This document shows, in pieces, positions 34,206 through 42,927 of a DNA stretch of 64,000 nt. Both the position numbers and the translations under genes were made by a program. The DNA comes from Lysinibacillus composti (GTDB lineage Bacteria > Bacillota > Bacilli > Bacillales_A > Planococcaceae). Under the pieces are notes generated by a model, which was not told the origin of the DNA, ran no database searches, and saw only the letters and a list, made by a program, of their open reading frames with translations. Every line of letters starts with the position of its first letter. Position 1 is the stretch's first letter. Location: the NCBI RefSeq assembly GCF_016908465.1, contig NZ_JAFBDY010000014.1, positions 1-64,000 of the forward strand, written 5' to 3'.

Positions 34206-35849
34206 ATGATAGAAATTTTAAAACTCAAAGATATAAGTTATGAAATTCTAGATTCTATACTATTAGAAAACATTCATGCATCTGTACAACGTGGGGATAT
34301 TATTGGGATCATTGGTAAGAATGGCGCTGGAAAGTCTACATTACTCCATATGATAGCTGGAGAAATTCACCCGACGAAAGGTCAATGTATTTGGCTTCAA
34401 CAAAATGTAGAGACTTCGATTGTAGAGCAGGAGACGCAAAACTTCTCAACACTTGACGTACCTGCACATGAGGCTACATTATTATCGAAATGGAAAGTAC
34501 CCTCAAGCAACTTTTCAGTATTGAGCGGTGGAGAAAAGTTGAAAAGTCGACTAGCGAAGGGTTTTTCAAAAAACGCACAATTACTTCTATTAGATGAACC
34601 AACGAATCATTTAGATGAAGAAAGTACTAAGCTATTGATTGATCAAATTAAGCAATATAAAGGAACTGTCATTTTAATTTCCCATGACCGGTATTTCTTA
34701 GATCAAGTTACAACTAAAATTTGGTCAATTGAAAATAAGAAACTCTATGAACATAAAGGGAATTACACTAGTTACATGAAGGCTAGAGAACAAAGAAGAC
34801 TAACTCAACAAAGAGAGTTTGAAAAACAGCAGAAAATGGTTGAACGAATTGAAACTCAAATAGCGGAGCTTTCTTCTTGGTCGCAAAAGGCACATTCACA
34901 GTCAACAAAACAAGAAGGTTTTAAAGAATATCATCGAGTGAAAGCGAAGCGTACGGATTCACAAGTAAAATCAAAGAAAAAAAGACTAGAAAAAGAGCTG
35001 AAAAGGGCAAATGTAAACCAGGTTGAACCGGATTATGAAGTGAAATTTACATTACAGGCAAATGAAAAACGAGGTAGACGTTTTTTAGAAGTAAAGAACT
35101 TAAATAAGAAGTATCACGAAAGGACCTTATTTAATAATGTAAACTTTACCATCCAACATGGTGAAAAAGTAGCCTTAATGGGAGTAAATGGCTCTGGAAA
35201 AACGACATTGCTTAAAATTATTATGGGATTAGAAGCAGCAGTGGATGGTGATGTATGGATTTCACCAACTGCAAAGATTGGCTATTTAACGCAAGATGTA
35301 TTTGACTTGCCCCTTACTAAAACTCCTGAAGAGCTTTTTCATAAAGAAACGTTTAAGGAAAGAGGTAAAATTCAAAATTTAATGAAGCATTTAGGCTTCT
35401 CAGAGTCAGCATGGAAAGAACCAATACAGAATATGAGTATGGGTGAACGCGTTAAATGCAAATTGATGGTTTATATAATGGAAGAAAAAGATGTGCTTAT
35501 TTTGGATGAACCGACGAATCATCTTGACTTACCATCTCGTGAGCAGTTGGAACAAACATTGTCAAACTATAATGGTACATTACTTGTTGTTTCCCATGAC
35601 TACTACTTTTTAGAAAAAATAACAGATATAAAACTTGTCATAAAAGACCAGGGGATTAGCAGGCAGCTTAAGAATAAAAGACCTAAAGAAAAAGAGGAAC
35701 AAGAGGAATTACTTTTAAGACTTGAAACTGAGAGACAAGAAATATTGGGGAAAATAAGCTTTATGACACCAAAAGATCCACAGTACATTGAACTTGATTT
35801 GAGATTTAATGAGGTAACGAAGCAGATATTAGGCTTGAAGGAGAAATAA
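34206..35849 (+). CDS. vmlR: ABC-F ribosome-protection protein, VmlR-like
   Basis: Soluble twin-ATPase that dislodges ribosome-bound antibiotics; B. subtilis VmlR protects against lincosamides, streptogramin A and pleuromutilins. With ATG 34206 the protein has 547 residues, the VmlR length. It has two ABC domains (GKNGAGKST near residue 37 and GVNGSGKTT near 330; signatures LSGGEKLKSRL and MSMGERVKCKL), the interdomain linker about residues 190-290 and a charged C-terminal extension. AAGAAGGG is nine bases upstream; earlier in-frame starts at 34128 and 34146 would add residues unlike the family. Controlled by the attenuator upstream. The exact drug range is not inferable. Confidence 0.9.
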   Translation: MIEILKLKDISYEILDSILLENIHASVQRGDIIGIIGKNGAGKSTLLHMIAGEIHPTKGQCIWLQQNVETSIVEQETQNFSTLDVPAHEATLLSKWKVPSSNFSVLSGGEKLKSRLAKGFSKNAQLLLLDEPTNHLDEESTKLLIDQIKQYKGTVILISHDRYFLDQVTTKIWSIENKKLYEHKGNYTSYMKAREQRRLTQQREFEKQQKMVERIETQIAELSSWSQKAHSQSTKQEGFKEYHRVKAKRTDSQVKSKKKRLEKELKRANVNQVEPDYEVKFTLQANEKRGRRFLEVKNLNKKYHERTLFNNVNFTIQHGEKVALMGVNGSGKTTLLKIIMGLEAAVDGDVWISPTAKIGYLTQDVFDLPLTKTPEELFHKETFKERGKIQNLMKHLGFSESAWKEPIQNMSMGERVKCKLMVYIMEEKDVLILDEPTNHLDLPSREQLEQTLSNYNGTLLVVSHDYYFLEKITDIKLVIKDQGISRQLKNKRPKEKEEQEELLLRLETERQEILGKISFMTPKDPQYIELDLRFNEVTKQILGLKEK

Positions 35850-35948
35850 TAGAAAGAATGAGGTCTTTAAAAGAGGGGATATATTCAATTTCGTGTGGTA
35901 TATAAGAAAGGAATACGAAAGGATAGCAACTTATTATAGGATTTGACT

Positions 35949-35979
35949 AATGACCTCAATGAATGGGGTCATTTTTTTA
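35949..35979 (+). terminator. Terminator after the ABC-F gene
   Basis: AATGACCTC (35949-35957) pairs with GGGGTCATT (35965-35973), then TTTTTT. Confidence 0.88.
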
Positions 35980-36093
35980 AACTGTTTAAAGGTATTAATG
36001 GAATTACTTTACAATCATTAATAAAACATTAATACTACATTAATATCCTCAGAATAAAATAGGAAATAATCCCCTTACGGAAAAGGAGTAATT

Positions 36094-36951
36094 ATGAATT
36101 CAGTCTTACATAATAGAGGAAATTATATTAGCCTTTTTTCCTATCTAAAATACATTAAGCACCGTAGACAGCAAGATAGATTATATTTGAAACGCTTTGC
36201 AGAATTGAAAAGGATTATGAAAAACCATGCCTTAGATACTTATTTTCAGCCCATAGTAGATTTACAATCAGGGGAAACATTCGGATTTGAAGCCTTAAAC
36301 CGTCCCGATTACTCAAATCTTTTTCCAAATACAGATCAGTTTTATGAATTTGTAGGGCAAACAAACATGGTATTTCAATTTGAAATCTTTTGTCGAAATC
36401 TTTCTTTAAAGCGTTATATTGAAAGCTTAACGGAAGACAGAAGAGATCTAAAGTTTGTACTATTTTTAAATATTCACCCTCATGTACTTCTTGATAAAAA
36501 ATATCATAGTGGTGAGACATTACAATTATTAAAAGAACTTGGGATTTCGCCACAGCAAGTGGTTTTTGAACTTACGGAAAGAAGTGCAGTTACAGATTTC
36601 CAAGAATTTGAACGGGTACTTTCACATTATCGTTCTCAAGGTTATCGGATTGCTATCGACGATGTAGGGTCAGGTTACAACAGTTTGAAAACAATCATAT
36701 TTCTTCAGCCAGAATTTATTAAACTTGATCGCTCACTTATTCAAAACATCGATCAGAGCAACACAAGCCAACAGCTCGTTTCATTAATATTTGAGTATGT
36801 GAAACTATCAGGAACAAAAGTAGTAGCGGAGGGAATTGAACGTATTGAAGAAATGCAGTACCTTCAACAATTAGGAATCAATTATGCACAAGGATATGCA
36901 TTAGGTAGACCAGATAAAGAAATCAAGCTAGGAATATATCCTTTAAAATAA
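36094..36951 (+). CDS. EAL-domain cyclic-di-GMP phosphodiesterase
   Basis: Likely hydrolyses c-di-GMP. The 285-residue cytoplasmic protein is essentially one EAL domain. Catalytic elements are present: FGFEALNRP near residue 64, the acidic ELTERSAV near 162, IAIDDVGSGYNSL near 187, the lysine in FIKLDRSLI and EGIERIEE near 248. No signal peptide or sensor domain. AAGGAG precedes ATG. The CBS-GGDEF gene follows 38 bases later on the same strand; the two together correspond to the EAL-CBS-GGDEF single-chain proteins common in Bacillales. Confidence 0.88.
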   Translation: MNSVLHNRGNYISLFSYLKYIKHRRQQDRLYLKRFAELKRIMKNHALDTYFQPIVDLQSGETFGFEALNRPDYSNLFPNTDQFYEFVGQTNMVFQFEIFCRNLSLKRYIESLTEDRRDLKFVLFLNIHPHVLLDKKYHSGETLQLLKELGISPQQVVFELTERSAVTDFQEFERVLSHYRSQGYRIAIDDVGSGYNSLKTIIFLQPEFIKLDRSLIQNIDQSNTSQQLVSLIFEYVKLSGTKVVAEGIERIEEMQYLQQLGINYAQGYALGRPDKEIKLGIYPLK

Positions 36952-36989
36952 AAATTTCCGCATGATGATCGTGCAAATAAGGTGAGAAA

Positions 36990-37967
36990 ATGGTGGCAAA
37001 TTTAGGTGAAATGGTAACGAATATAGGCGAAATTGCAAAGAAAGTACCCACTATCAGCCCAAATATGAAAAATAAACAGGTGGATGAAATCTTTACCAAA
37101 AACCCTAACATGCGAGGAATTGTTGTCGTTCATAATAATAAGCCAATTGCACATATAACACGAACACATTTTTATCAAAAAATTGGTACCATGTACGGCT
37201 ATAATCTTTATATGGGTAGAGAGAGTAAATTATTAGCAAAAATAGATCCGCTGATTGTCGATTACTTACAACCAATCACTGAAGTTAGTAAGTTAGCGAT
37301 GCAACGAACAGAAGAAGATTTGTACGATGACGTCATTGTAATACAAAATGATGAATTCTTTGGTGTGGTCAGTATCCGTGCATTATTAATGAAATTCGTA
37401 GAAATTCAAGTGGAATTTGCTAGTTTTTTAAATCCGTTAAGCAATTTGCCTGGGAATCATTTAATCGAACAAAAATTAAAAGAATCATTAGAACTACCTC
37501 AGTTTAGTATATTATATTTCGATCTTGACTTTTTCAAAACATACAATGATTTATATGGTTTTAATAAAGGTGACAAGGTATTGCTCCACCTAACAGAAAT
37601 ATTAAAAAGAAACATCCAACAGCTTGGGTATTTCCTAGGGCATATTGGTGGTGATGATTTTATGGCGGTAATTCCTCAATACGATATTAAAGAAATTTGT
37701 GAGAATATTATTCATGAGTTCGATGAGACAATCCCTTATTTTTATGATCAAGCTCATTTATCAGAACCTCATTTTAAAGTGAAAGGTCGCGCAGGGCAAT
37801 TGGAATTGTTTTCGATTATGTCATTATCAATTGCCGTATTAACAAATAAGGAAATTAAGTTTGAGAAGGTAGAAGAACTTTCAAATTGTGTTGCAGCCGT
37901 AAAAAGAAAGTGTAAAAAAGTAAAGGGTAGCTGTTATCTGATCAATGAATATGAATTAGCAACGTAA
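36990..37967 (+). CDS. CBS-pair and GGDEF-domain protein
   Basis: Probable diguanylate cyclase or nucleotide-sensing partner of the upstream EAL protein. The 325-residue protein has an N-terminal CBS-like pair (about residues 15-140) and a GGDEF domain (about 150-310) with FDLDFFKTYNDLYGFNKGD and the active-site variant GGDDF near residue 228. The Glu-to-Asp change in the motif is tolerated in some cyclases, so activity is plausible but unproven. AAGGTGA is five bases before ATG 36990. The N-terminus reads like the linker of longer EAL-CBS-GGDEF proteins. Confidence 0.85.
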   Translation: MVANLGEMVTNIGEIAKKVPTISPNMKNKQVDEIFTKNPNMRGIVVVHNNKPIAHITRTHFYQKIGTMYGYNLYMGRESKLLAKIDPLIVDYLQPITEVSKLAMQRTEEDLYDDVIVIQNDEFFGVVSIRALLMKFVEIQVEFASFLNPLSNLPGNHLIEQKLKESLELPQFSILYFDLDFFKTYNDLYGFNKGDKVLLHLTEILKRNIQQLGYFLGHIGGDDFMAVIPQYDIKEICENIIHEFDETIPYFYDQAHLSEPHFKVKGRAGQLELFSIMSLSIAVLTNKEIKFEKVEELSNCVAAVKRKCKKVKGSCYLINEYELAT

Positions 37968-37975
37968 GTCCAAAC

Positions 37976-38002
37976 GGAGGGGTTAATTTCCCTTCTTTTT
38001 TA
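37976..38002 (+). terminator. Terminator of the EAL/GGDEF pair
   Basis: GGAGGGG and TCCCTTC pair with two G-U around TTAATT, then TTTTTTATTT. Confidence 0.7.
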
Positions 38003-38063
38003 TTTACATTTTCTTGTAGTTCCTATACTTTTTTTGTAATCTACAACAAAAGAGGTGATTGAA

Positions 38064-38705
38064 ATGAACTTTTTGACGGTTGAACAATATCAATTTGTTA
38101 AAAAGCAGGCTAAGAAGATTCTTAATACCTGTGTAACATCAAGGGATAGTAAAGTCGTTCAAGCAGTACAGATGCTTGTCTCACAAGAAATTGCTGAAAA
38201 ACTAAATCATATTTCAGAGGAGAAACAAAAAATCCTGCAGCCAATTTTAACTTTGCAAACAAAAGAACAATTAGAATCATTTATTAATGAATTAAAACAA
38301 TATGTTATCCCGTTTGATATGCCAACTGAAAGTGAAATAAAGAAACTATTCTTAAAGGATAAAAAGCTAAAACTCCCAAAACTCGATCAATTCAATCCAA
38401 TAGAAGTATCCTATTTAAGTTGGTTTGACTCGGGGACGAATCGTAAGTATTTGGTTTATAGAGAAGCAGGAGTATTAAAGGGTGTTCGAGGTGTCTTTAG
38501 TCCGTCTAACAACAAAGGGATTTGTACAATTTGTAATCAACATTCAAAAGTTGGGATGATTATGGTTTCTAAAAAAGGTACGGCACTTGGTACTTATAAG
38601 AAAAGAGGAAATTATATTTGTGAGGATAGTGCGATTTGTAATGAGGCATTAACAGATATGAATCGATTTATTAACTTTATTGATGTTATACAACAAAAGT
38701 ACTAA
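38064..38705 (+). CDS. FusB/Fbp-family elongation factor G-binding protein
   Basis: Binds EF-G and helps it leave the ribosome; FusB and FusC of staphylococci confer fusidic acid resistance this way, while Bacillales homologues have milder or unknown roles. With ATG 38064 the protein has 213 residues, the length of FusB. The N-terminal half is helical, and the C-terminal treble-clef zinc site shows CTICNQH and CEDSAIC. AGAGGTG is six bases upstream; the GTG at 38055 overlaps that site. Stand-alone gene with its own terminator. Confidence 0.87.
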   Translation: MNFLTVEQYQFVKKQAKKILNTCVTSRDSKVVQAVQMLVSQEIAEKLNHISEEKQKILQPILTLQTKEQLESFINELKQYVIPFDMPTESEIKKLFLKDKKLKLPKLDQFNPIEVSYLSWFDSGTNRKYLVYREAGVLKGVRGVFSPSNNKGICTICNQHSKVGMIMVSKKGTALGTYKKRGNYICEDSAICNEALTDMNRFINFIDVIQQKY

Positions 38706-38713
38706 TGGAGTGT

Positions 38714-38746
38714 AGAAGGTCATGTAAAGCAGACCTTCTCTTTTTT
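38714..38746 (+). terminator. Terminator of the FusB-like gene
   Basis: AGAAGGTC (38714-38721) pairs perfectly with GACCTTCT (38732-38739), then CTTTTTT. Confidence 0.92.
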
Positions 38747-38794
38747 ATTTATAAATATTAATAATTAAGTTATTCTAAAAGGATATTTTGATGG

Positions 38795-38809
38795 AAAGTT
38801 CTGAAAAAT
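38795..38809. promoter_or_regulatory. Weak CodY-like box
   Basis: AAAGTTCTGAAAAAT differs from the CodY consensus AATTTTCWGAAAATT at three positions. It lies 300 bases before the first oppA. The stretch 38810-39041 is AT-rich leader without a gene. Confidence 0.35.
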
Positions 38810-39041
38810 GATAAATTATACGTTTTTTTATTACAGAATTTCTGTTTTAATGATGGGGTGGATGACTTTGTTAATATAATATATCGTTTGTAAAATGTTA
38901 GCGAAAATGGAGGGCGAAACAGCTAATTTTGTAAAATAAGCAAATTGTTTAATAGTATAAATTTCTAACAGTTTTGCTAGAAAAATAAAATAATAGTTTA
39001 TTTATCAAATAATTTTTGCTATTATGTAAATTGCTAACATC

Positions 39042-39056
39042 TATTTTCAGAAAATA
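39042..39056. promoter_or_regulatory. CodY box upstream of the first oppA
   Basis: TATTTTCAGAAAATA matches AATTTTCWGAAAATT at 13 of 15 positions and is a perfect palindrome. It sits about 40 bases before the oppA start codon, downstream of a plausible TATTAT -10 near 39020, a position suited to repression by CodY in rich medium. Confidence 0.65.
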
Positions 39057-39098
39057 TAGAATAGATGGAAAAGTGGAATAGCAAAAAGGGGGATTTCT

Positions 39099-40748
39099 AT
39101 GAAAAGACATAATATTCTTTTGTTATTACTGTTGCTAGCGTTATCTCTAGTATTAGCGGCATGTAACTTCGGAGGAGAAACAAGCACTGAAGAAACAGAT
39201 GGTACAGAGACAGAGGGGACTGCTGAAGAAGGACCAAAGGAAATTAGTTTAGTTGTTGCTTCAGAACCACCATCATTACACCCACAATTGGCAACAGATA
39301 GCACATCTAGTGCAATATTAAAAAATATATTTGAAGGTTTGACTAGTATTAAAGACGGCGAAGTAATTAATGCTGCCGCTCAAAATATAGAAATTAGTGA
39401 GGATAAATTAACTTATACATTTACTTTACGTGATGCAACGTGGTCAAATGGTGACCCTGTTACTGCAGAAGATTTTGCATATGCATGGCAATTTGCATTA
39501 AACCCGGAAAATGCTTCTGAGTATGCATCAATTCTTTATCCTATTAAAGGGGCTCAAGCTTATAACCTTGGAGAAGGTACAGCTGAAGAATTAGGTATTA
39601 AAGTAGTCGATGAAAAAACTTTAGAAGTAACATTGGATAATCCAACTCCATACTTTTTGGAATTAACTGCATTTAAAACTTACTTCCCGATACACAAAGC
39701 AACAGCTGAAGCAAATGAAAAATGGTATACAAACGCTGGCGACAGCTATATAACAAATGGACCATTCAAATTAACTGATTGGCAACATAGTGGCTCTCTA
39801 ACTTTAGAAAAGAATGAAAGTTACTGGGATGCTGCAAACGTTGATTTAGATAAAGTAAATATCGCAATGGTTGAATCTGAAACAACTGCTGCTACAATGT
39901 TTGATGCTGGGGAAATTGATTTCTTAGGTGCACCATTCCAAAACGTAGCTTTAGATGTCATTGACCGTTACAAACAAGAAGGCAAATTAACTATTAAAGA
40001 TTATGCAGCTGTTTATATGTATAAATTTAATACAACAGGTGAATTCACATCGAATGCTAATATTCGTAAAGCATTGACACTAGCGATTGATCGTCAAGCA
40101 TTAATTGATAATATTACTAAAGGGGAACAAACACCTGCTTTAGGTATGGTTCCTAATGCAGTTACAGGGTTTGAAGAAGATCGTGGTTATTTCAAAGATA
40201 ACGATATTGAAGAAGCAAAAAAGGCGCTTGAACAAGGTATGAAAGAACTTGGAATTACTGATCCTAGTCAAATTAAATTGGGCTTATCTTATAACACAAG
40301 TGAAGCACACGCAGCGATCGCGCAATTTATACAAGAAGGTTGGCGCACAAACTTAGGGATTGAAGTGACTCTTGATAACTCAGAATGGCAAGTATTCCTT
40401 GATAAACTAACGAATTTAGACTATGATATTGGCCGCTTGGGTTGGATTGCCGACTATAATGATGCATACACATTCCTGGAAATGTATAACTCTGCTGATA
40501 ATGGTAACAACGATACAGGTTGGGAAAATGCAGAATTTACTAAGTTACTAGACCAATCGAACGCTGAAACAGATCCAGCCAAACGTCTAGAATTATTAAA
40601 ACAGGCGGAAGCAATTTTAATGACAGAGTTCCCTGTGGCACCAATTTACTACTATACAAATCTATCAATTAAAAAAGATGGTTTAGAGAATATTGAGCCA
40701 GATAATTTAGGAAACGTTAACCTGAAATATGTTAAATATAATAATTAA
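39099..40748 (+). CDS. oppA: Oligopeptide ABC transporter substrate-binding lipoprotein OppA (copy 1)
   Basis: Surface receptor delivering peptides to the Opp permease. The 549-residue protein has a lipoprotein signal ending LVLAAC (cysteine at residue 22), a short acidic linker, then an SBP_bac_5 domain starting with EPPSLHPQLATDSTS. ATWSNGDPVTAEDFAYAW near residue 110 is a hallmark. AAGGGGG precedes ATG. Copy 2 begins 423 bases downstream and is highly similar throughout, so this is a tandem duplication. Copy 1 has its own promoter region and terminator. Confidence 0.93.
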   Translation: MKRHNILLLLLLLALSLVLAACNFGGETSTEETDGTETEGTAEEGPKEISLVVASEPPSLHPQLATDSTSSAILKNIFEGLTSIKDGEVINAAAQNIEISEDKLTYTFTLRDATWSNGDPVTAEDFAYAWQFALNPENASEYASILYPIKGAQAYNLGEGTAEELGIKVVDEKTLEVTLDNPTPYFLELTAFKTYFPIHKATAEANEKWYTNAGDSYITNGPFKLTDWQHSGSLTLEKNESYWDAANVDLDKVNIAMVESETTAATMFDAGEIDFLGAPFQNVALDVIDRYKQEGKLTIKDYAAVYMYKFNTTGEFTSNANIRKALTLAIDRQALIDNITKGEQTPALGMVPNAVTGFEEDRGYFKDNDIEEAKKALEQGMKELGITDPSQIKLGLSYNTSEAHAAIAQFIQEGWRTNLGIEVTLDNSEWQVFLDKLTNLDYDIGRLGWIADYNDAYTFLEMYNSADNGNNDTGWENAEFTKLLDQSNAETDPAKRLELLKQAEAILMTEFPVAPIYYYTNLSIKKDGLENIEPDNLGNVNLKYVKYNN

Positions 40749-40777
40749 CTTCATAAAATGATTAGGTTTTTAAAGTC

Positions 40778-40814
40778 AACAGTTCATCCTAAAGAGGGTG
40801 GGCTGTTTTTTTTA
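40778..40814 (+). terminator. Terminator of oppA copy 1
   Basis: AACAGTTCATCC (40778-40789) pairs with GGGTGGGCTGTT (40796-40807) with G-U pairs, then seven T. Confidence 0.88.
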
Positions 40815-40977
40815 TTAAGTGATAAAAAATTGTTAAAAGTGTCTTATGGTTTATAAGTGTGTATTTCATAAATCGGAATGTTCAGATTTATTAATTAAGC
40901 AATAATTCCTTATATTCAGATAATTTTATTGTTATATTTTAATTGGTTTCGGAAAACGCTTACATAAAATGGTATAA

Positions 40978-41005
40978 TTGTTATACTTGAAAAATGGCTT
41001 ATAAT
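40978..41005 (+). promoter_or_regulatory. Candidate promoter of oppA copy 2
   Basis: TTGTTA (40978-40983), 16 bases, TATAAT (41000-41005). It would give a leader of about 160 bases carrying the CodY-like boxes at 41046-41137. A cre-like sequence CGGAAAACGCTTACA (40950-40964) lies just upstream, matching the CcpA consensus except in the first two positions. Confidence 0.45.
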
Positions 41006-41045
41006 TTATGGGTAATGAATTTATTAGAAAAATTAAATTTTAGTT

Positions 41046-41137
41046 TATTTACTGAAAACTTTTTGGTAATATAATAATTACACTAAACACCGTTTTCTGA
41101 AAAATGGAAAATATATAAGATAAGTTTTCTGAAAAAT
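41046..41137. promoter_or_regulatory. Cluster of three CodY-like boxes before oppA copy 2
   Basis: TATTTACTGAAAACT (41046-41060, three mismatches to the CodY consensus), CGTTTTCTGAAAAAT (41091-41105, three mismatches) and AGTTTTCTGAAAAAT (41123-41137, two mismatches). The last two are embedded in a longer repeated TTTTCTGAAAAATGG. CodY is known to control opp and dpp genes in Bacillus, so nutrient control is plausible. Confidence 0.55.
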
Positions 41138-41171
41138 GGCGAACAACTTAGTAAGAGGAGGATTCTAAACT

Positions 41172-42797
41172 ATGAAAAAAAGTAATTTTCTATTATTAGT
41201 AATGTTACTAGCATTATCCTTAGTATTGGCTGCTTGTAACTTTGGAGGAGAAGAAGCTACTACAACAGAAGATGGTAAAAGTGCAAAGGAACTTAATTTA
41301 GTTATTCCATCTGAACCACCATCATTACACCCTGCATTAGCAACAGATACTACTTCAGGTGTGATTTTACAAAATGTATTTGAGGGATTAACAACTTTAA
41401 AAGATGGTGAAGTTGTTGAGGCAGCTGCTGAAGACATTAAAATCAGTGATGATCAATTAACATATACGTTCACATTACGTGATGCGAAATGGTCTAATGG
41501 GGATTTAGTTACAGCTGAAGACTTTGCATATGCTTGGAAATGGGCTTTAAATCCTGCTAATGCTTCTGAATATGCATCAATTCTATATCCAATCAAAGGT
41601 GCTGAAAGCTACAACGTTGGAGAAGGTACTGAAGAAGGATTAGGTATTAAAGTGATAGACGAAAAAACTTTAGAAGTAACTTTAGAAAACCCAACACCTT
41701 ACTTCTTAGAGTTAACAGCATTTAAAACATATTATCCGGTTCACAAAGCAACGGCTGAAGGAAATGATAAATGGTATACAGATGCTGGTGAAACTTATGT
41801 AACAAACGGGCCATTCACATTAGCTGATTGGCAACATGCAGGTTCAATCACTTTAGAGAAAAGTGAAAACTACTGGGATAAAGAAAATGTCGCCCTAGAC
41901 AAAGTTAACATTGCAATGGTTGAAAATGAAACAACAGCTGGAACAATGTTTGATGCTGGTGAAATTGATTTCTTAGGAGCGCCATTCCAAAACGTCTCTT
42001 TAGATGCAATTGACCGTTATAAAAAAGATGGCACTTTAAACGTAGAAGACCTTGCATCAATTTATACGTATAAGCTGAATACAACTGGTGAATTTACTTC
42101 TAATGCAAACATTCGTAAAGCTTTAACATTAGCGATCGACCGTCAAGGATTAATTGATAACGTTGCTAAAGGTGAACAAACACCGGCATTAGGTATGGTT
42201 CCAAAAGCTGTAAAAGGCTTTGAAGAACAAGCTGGTTACTTTAAAGATAATGATATCGAAGAAGCGAAAAAAGCACTTGAACAAGGTATGAAAGAACTTG
42301 GAATTTCTGATCCAAGTCAAATCTCAATCGGCTTATCAATTAACACAAGTGAAGCACATGCCGCAATTGCACAATATGTACAAGAAAGCTGGCATAAAAA
42401 CTTAGGTATCGAAGTAACAATTGATAACTCAGAATGGCAAGTGTATTTAGAAAAATTAAATATGTTGGATTATGATGCGGCTCGTATGGGTTGGGGAGCA
42501 GACTATAACGATGCATACACATTCTTAGAACAATACGATTCAGCTAAAAATGGTAACAATGATACTGGTTGGGAAAATGCAGAATTCACTAAGCTATTAA
42601 AACAATCCCAAGTTGAAACAGATCCAGAAAAACGTATTGATATATTAAAACAAGCTGAAGCAATTATCATGTCTGAATATCCGGTAATTCCTGTTTATTA
42701 CTATACAAATTTATATGTAAGTAAAGATTATGTTGAAAATATTGCCCCAGATAAGCTTGGAAACATTTATTTAAAATATGTGAACGTTAACAAGTAA
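41172..42797 (+). CDS. oppA: Oligopeptide ABC transporter substrate-binding lipoprotein OppA (copy 2)
   Basis: Second peptide receptor, 541 residues, closely related to copy 1 over its whole length, including EPPSLHPALATDTTS, DAKWSNGDLVTAEDFAYAW and the C-terminal NLGN/KLGNI...LKYV region. Lipobox cysteine at residue 21. The acidic linker after the signal peptide is shorter than in copy 1. AGAGGAGGAT precedes ATG. It leads the oppBCDF genes, from which it is separated by a hairpin terminator, the usual arrangement for making more receptor than permease. Slight divergence in the peptide pocket may broaden the range; this is inference. Confidence 0.93.
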   Translation: MKKSNFLLLVMLLALSLVLAACNFGGEEATTTEDGKSAKELNLVIPSEPPSLHPALATDTTSGVILQNVFEGLTTLKDGEVVEAAAEDIKISDDQLTYTFTLRDAKWSNGDLVTAEDFAYAWKWALNPANASEYASILYPIKGAESYNVGEGTEEGLGIKVIDEKTLEVTLENPTPYFLELTAFKTYYPVHKATAEGNDKWYTDAGETYVTNGPFTLADWQHAGSITLEKSENYWDKENVALDKVNIAMVENETTAGTMFDAGEIDFLGAPFQNVSLDAIDRYKKDGTLNVEDLASIYTYKLNTTGEFTSNANIRKALTLAIDRQGLIDNVAKGEQTPALGMVPKAVKGFEEQAGYFKDNDIEEAKKALEQGMKELGISDPSQISIGLSINTSEAHAAIAQYVQESWHKNLGIEVTIDNSEWQVYLEKLNMLDYDAARMGWGADYNDAYTFLEQYDSAKNGNNDTGWENAEFTKLLKQSQVETDPEKRIDILKQAEAIIMSEYPVIPVYYYTNLYVSKDYVENIAPDKLGNIYLKYVNVNK

Positions 42798-42837
42798 TAA
42801 ATAATGCATTAAAGTACTTTTTACTTAACACTATAGT

Positions 42838-42885
42838 AAAAAGGCTGCTGCTCCTCGAGTAATCGAAAAGAACAGCAGCCTTTTA
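42838..42885 (+). terminator. Hairpin between oppA copy 2 and oppB
   Basis: AAAAGGCTGCTG pairs perfectly with CAGCAGCCTTTT around a 22-base loop. The T run is short, so partial read-through into oppB would set receptor over permease ratio. Confidence 0.85.
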
Positions 42886-42927
42886 CACACTATGAATCTT
42901 TTTTTAATCTAGAAGGAGGGATATAGA

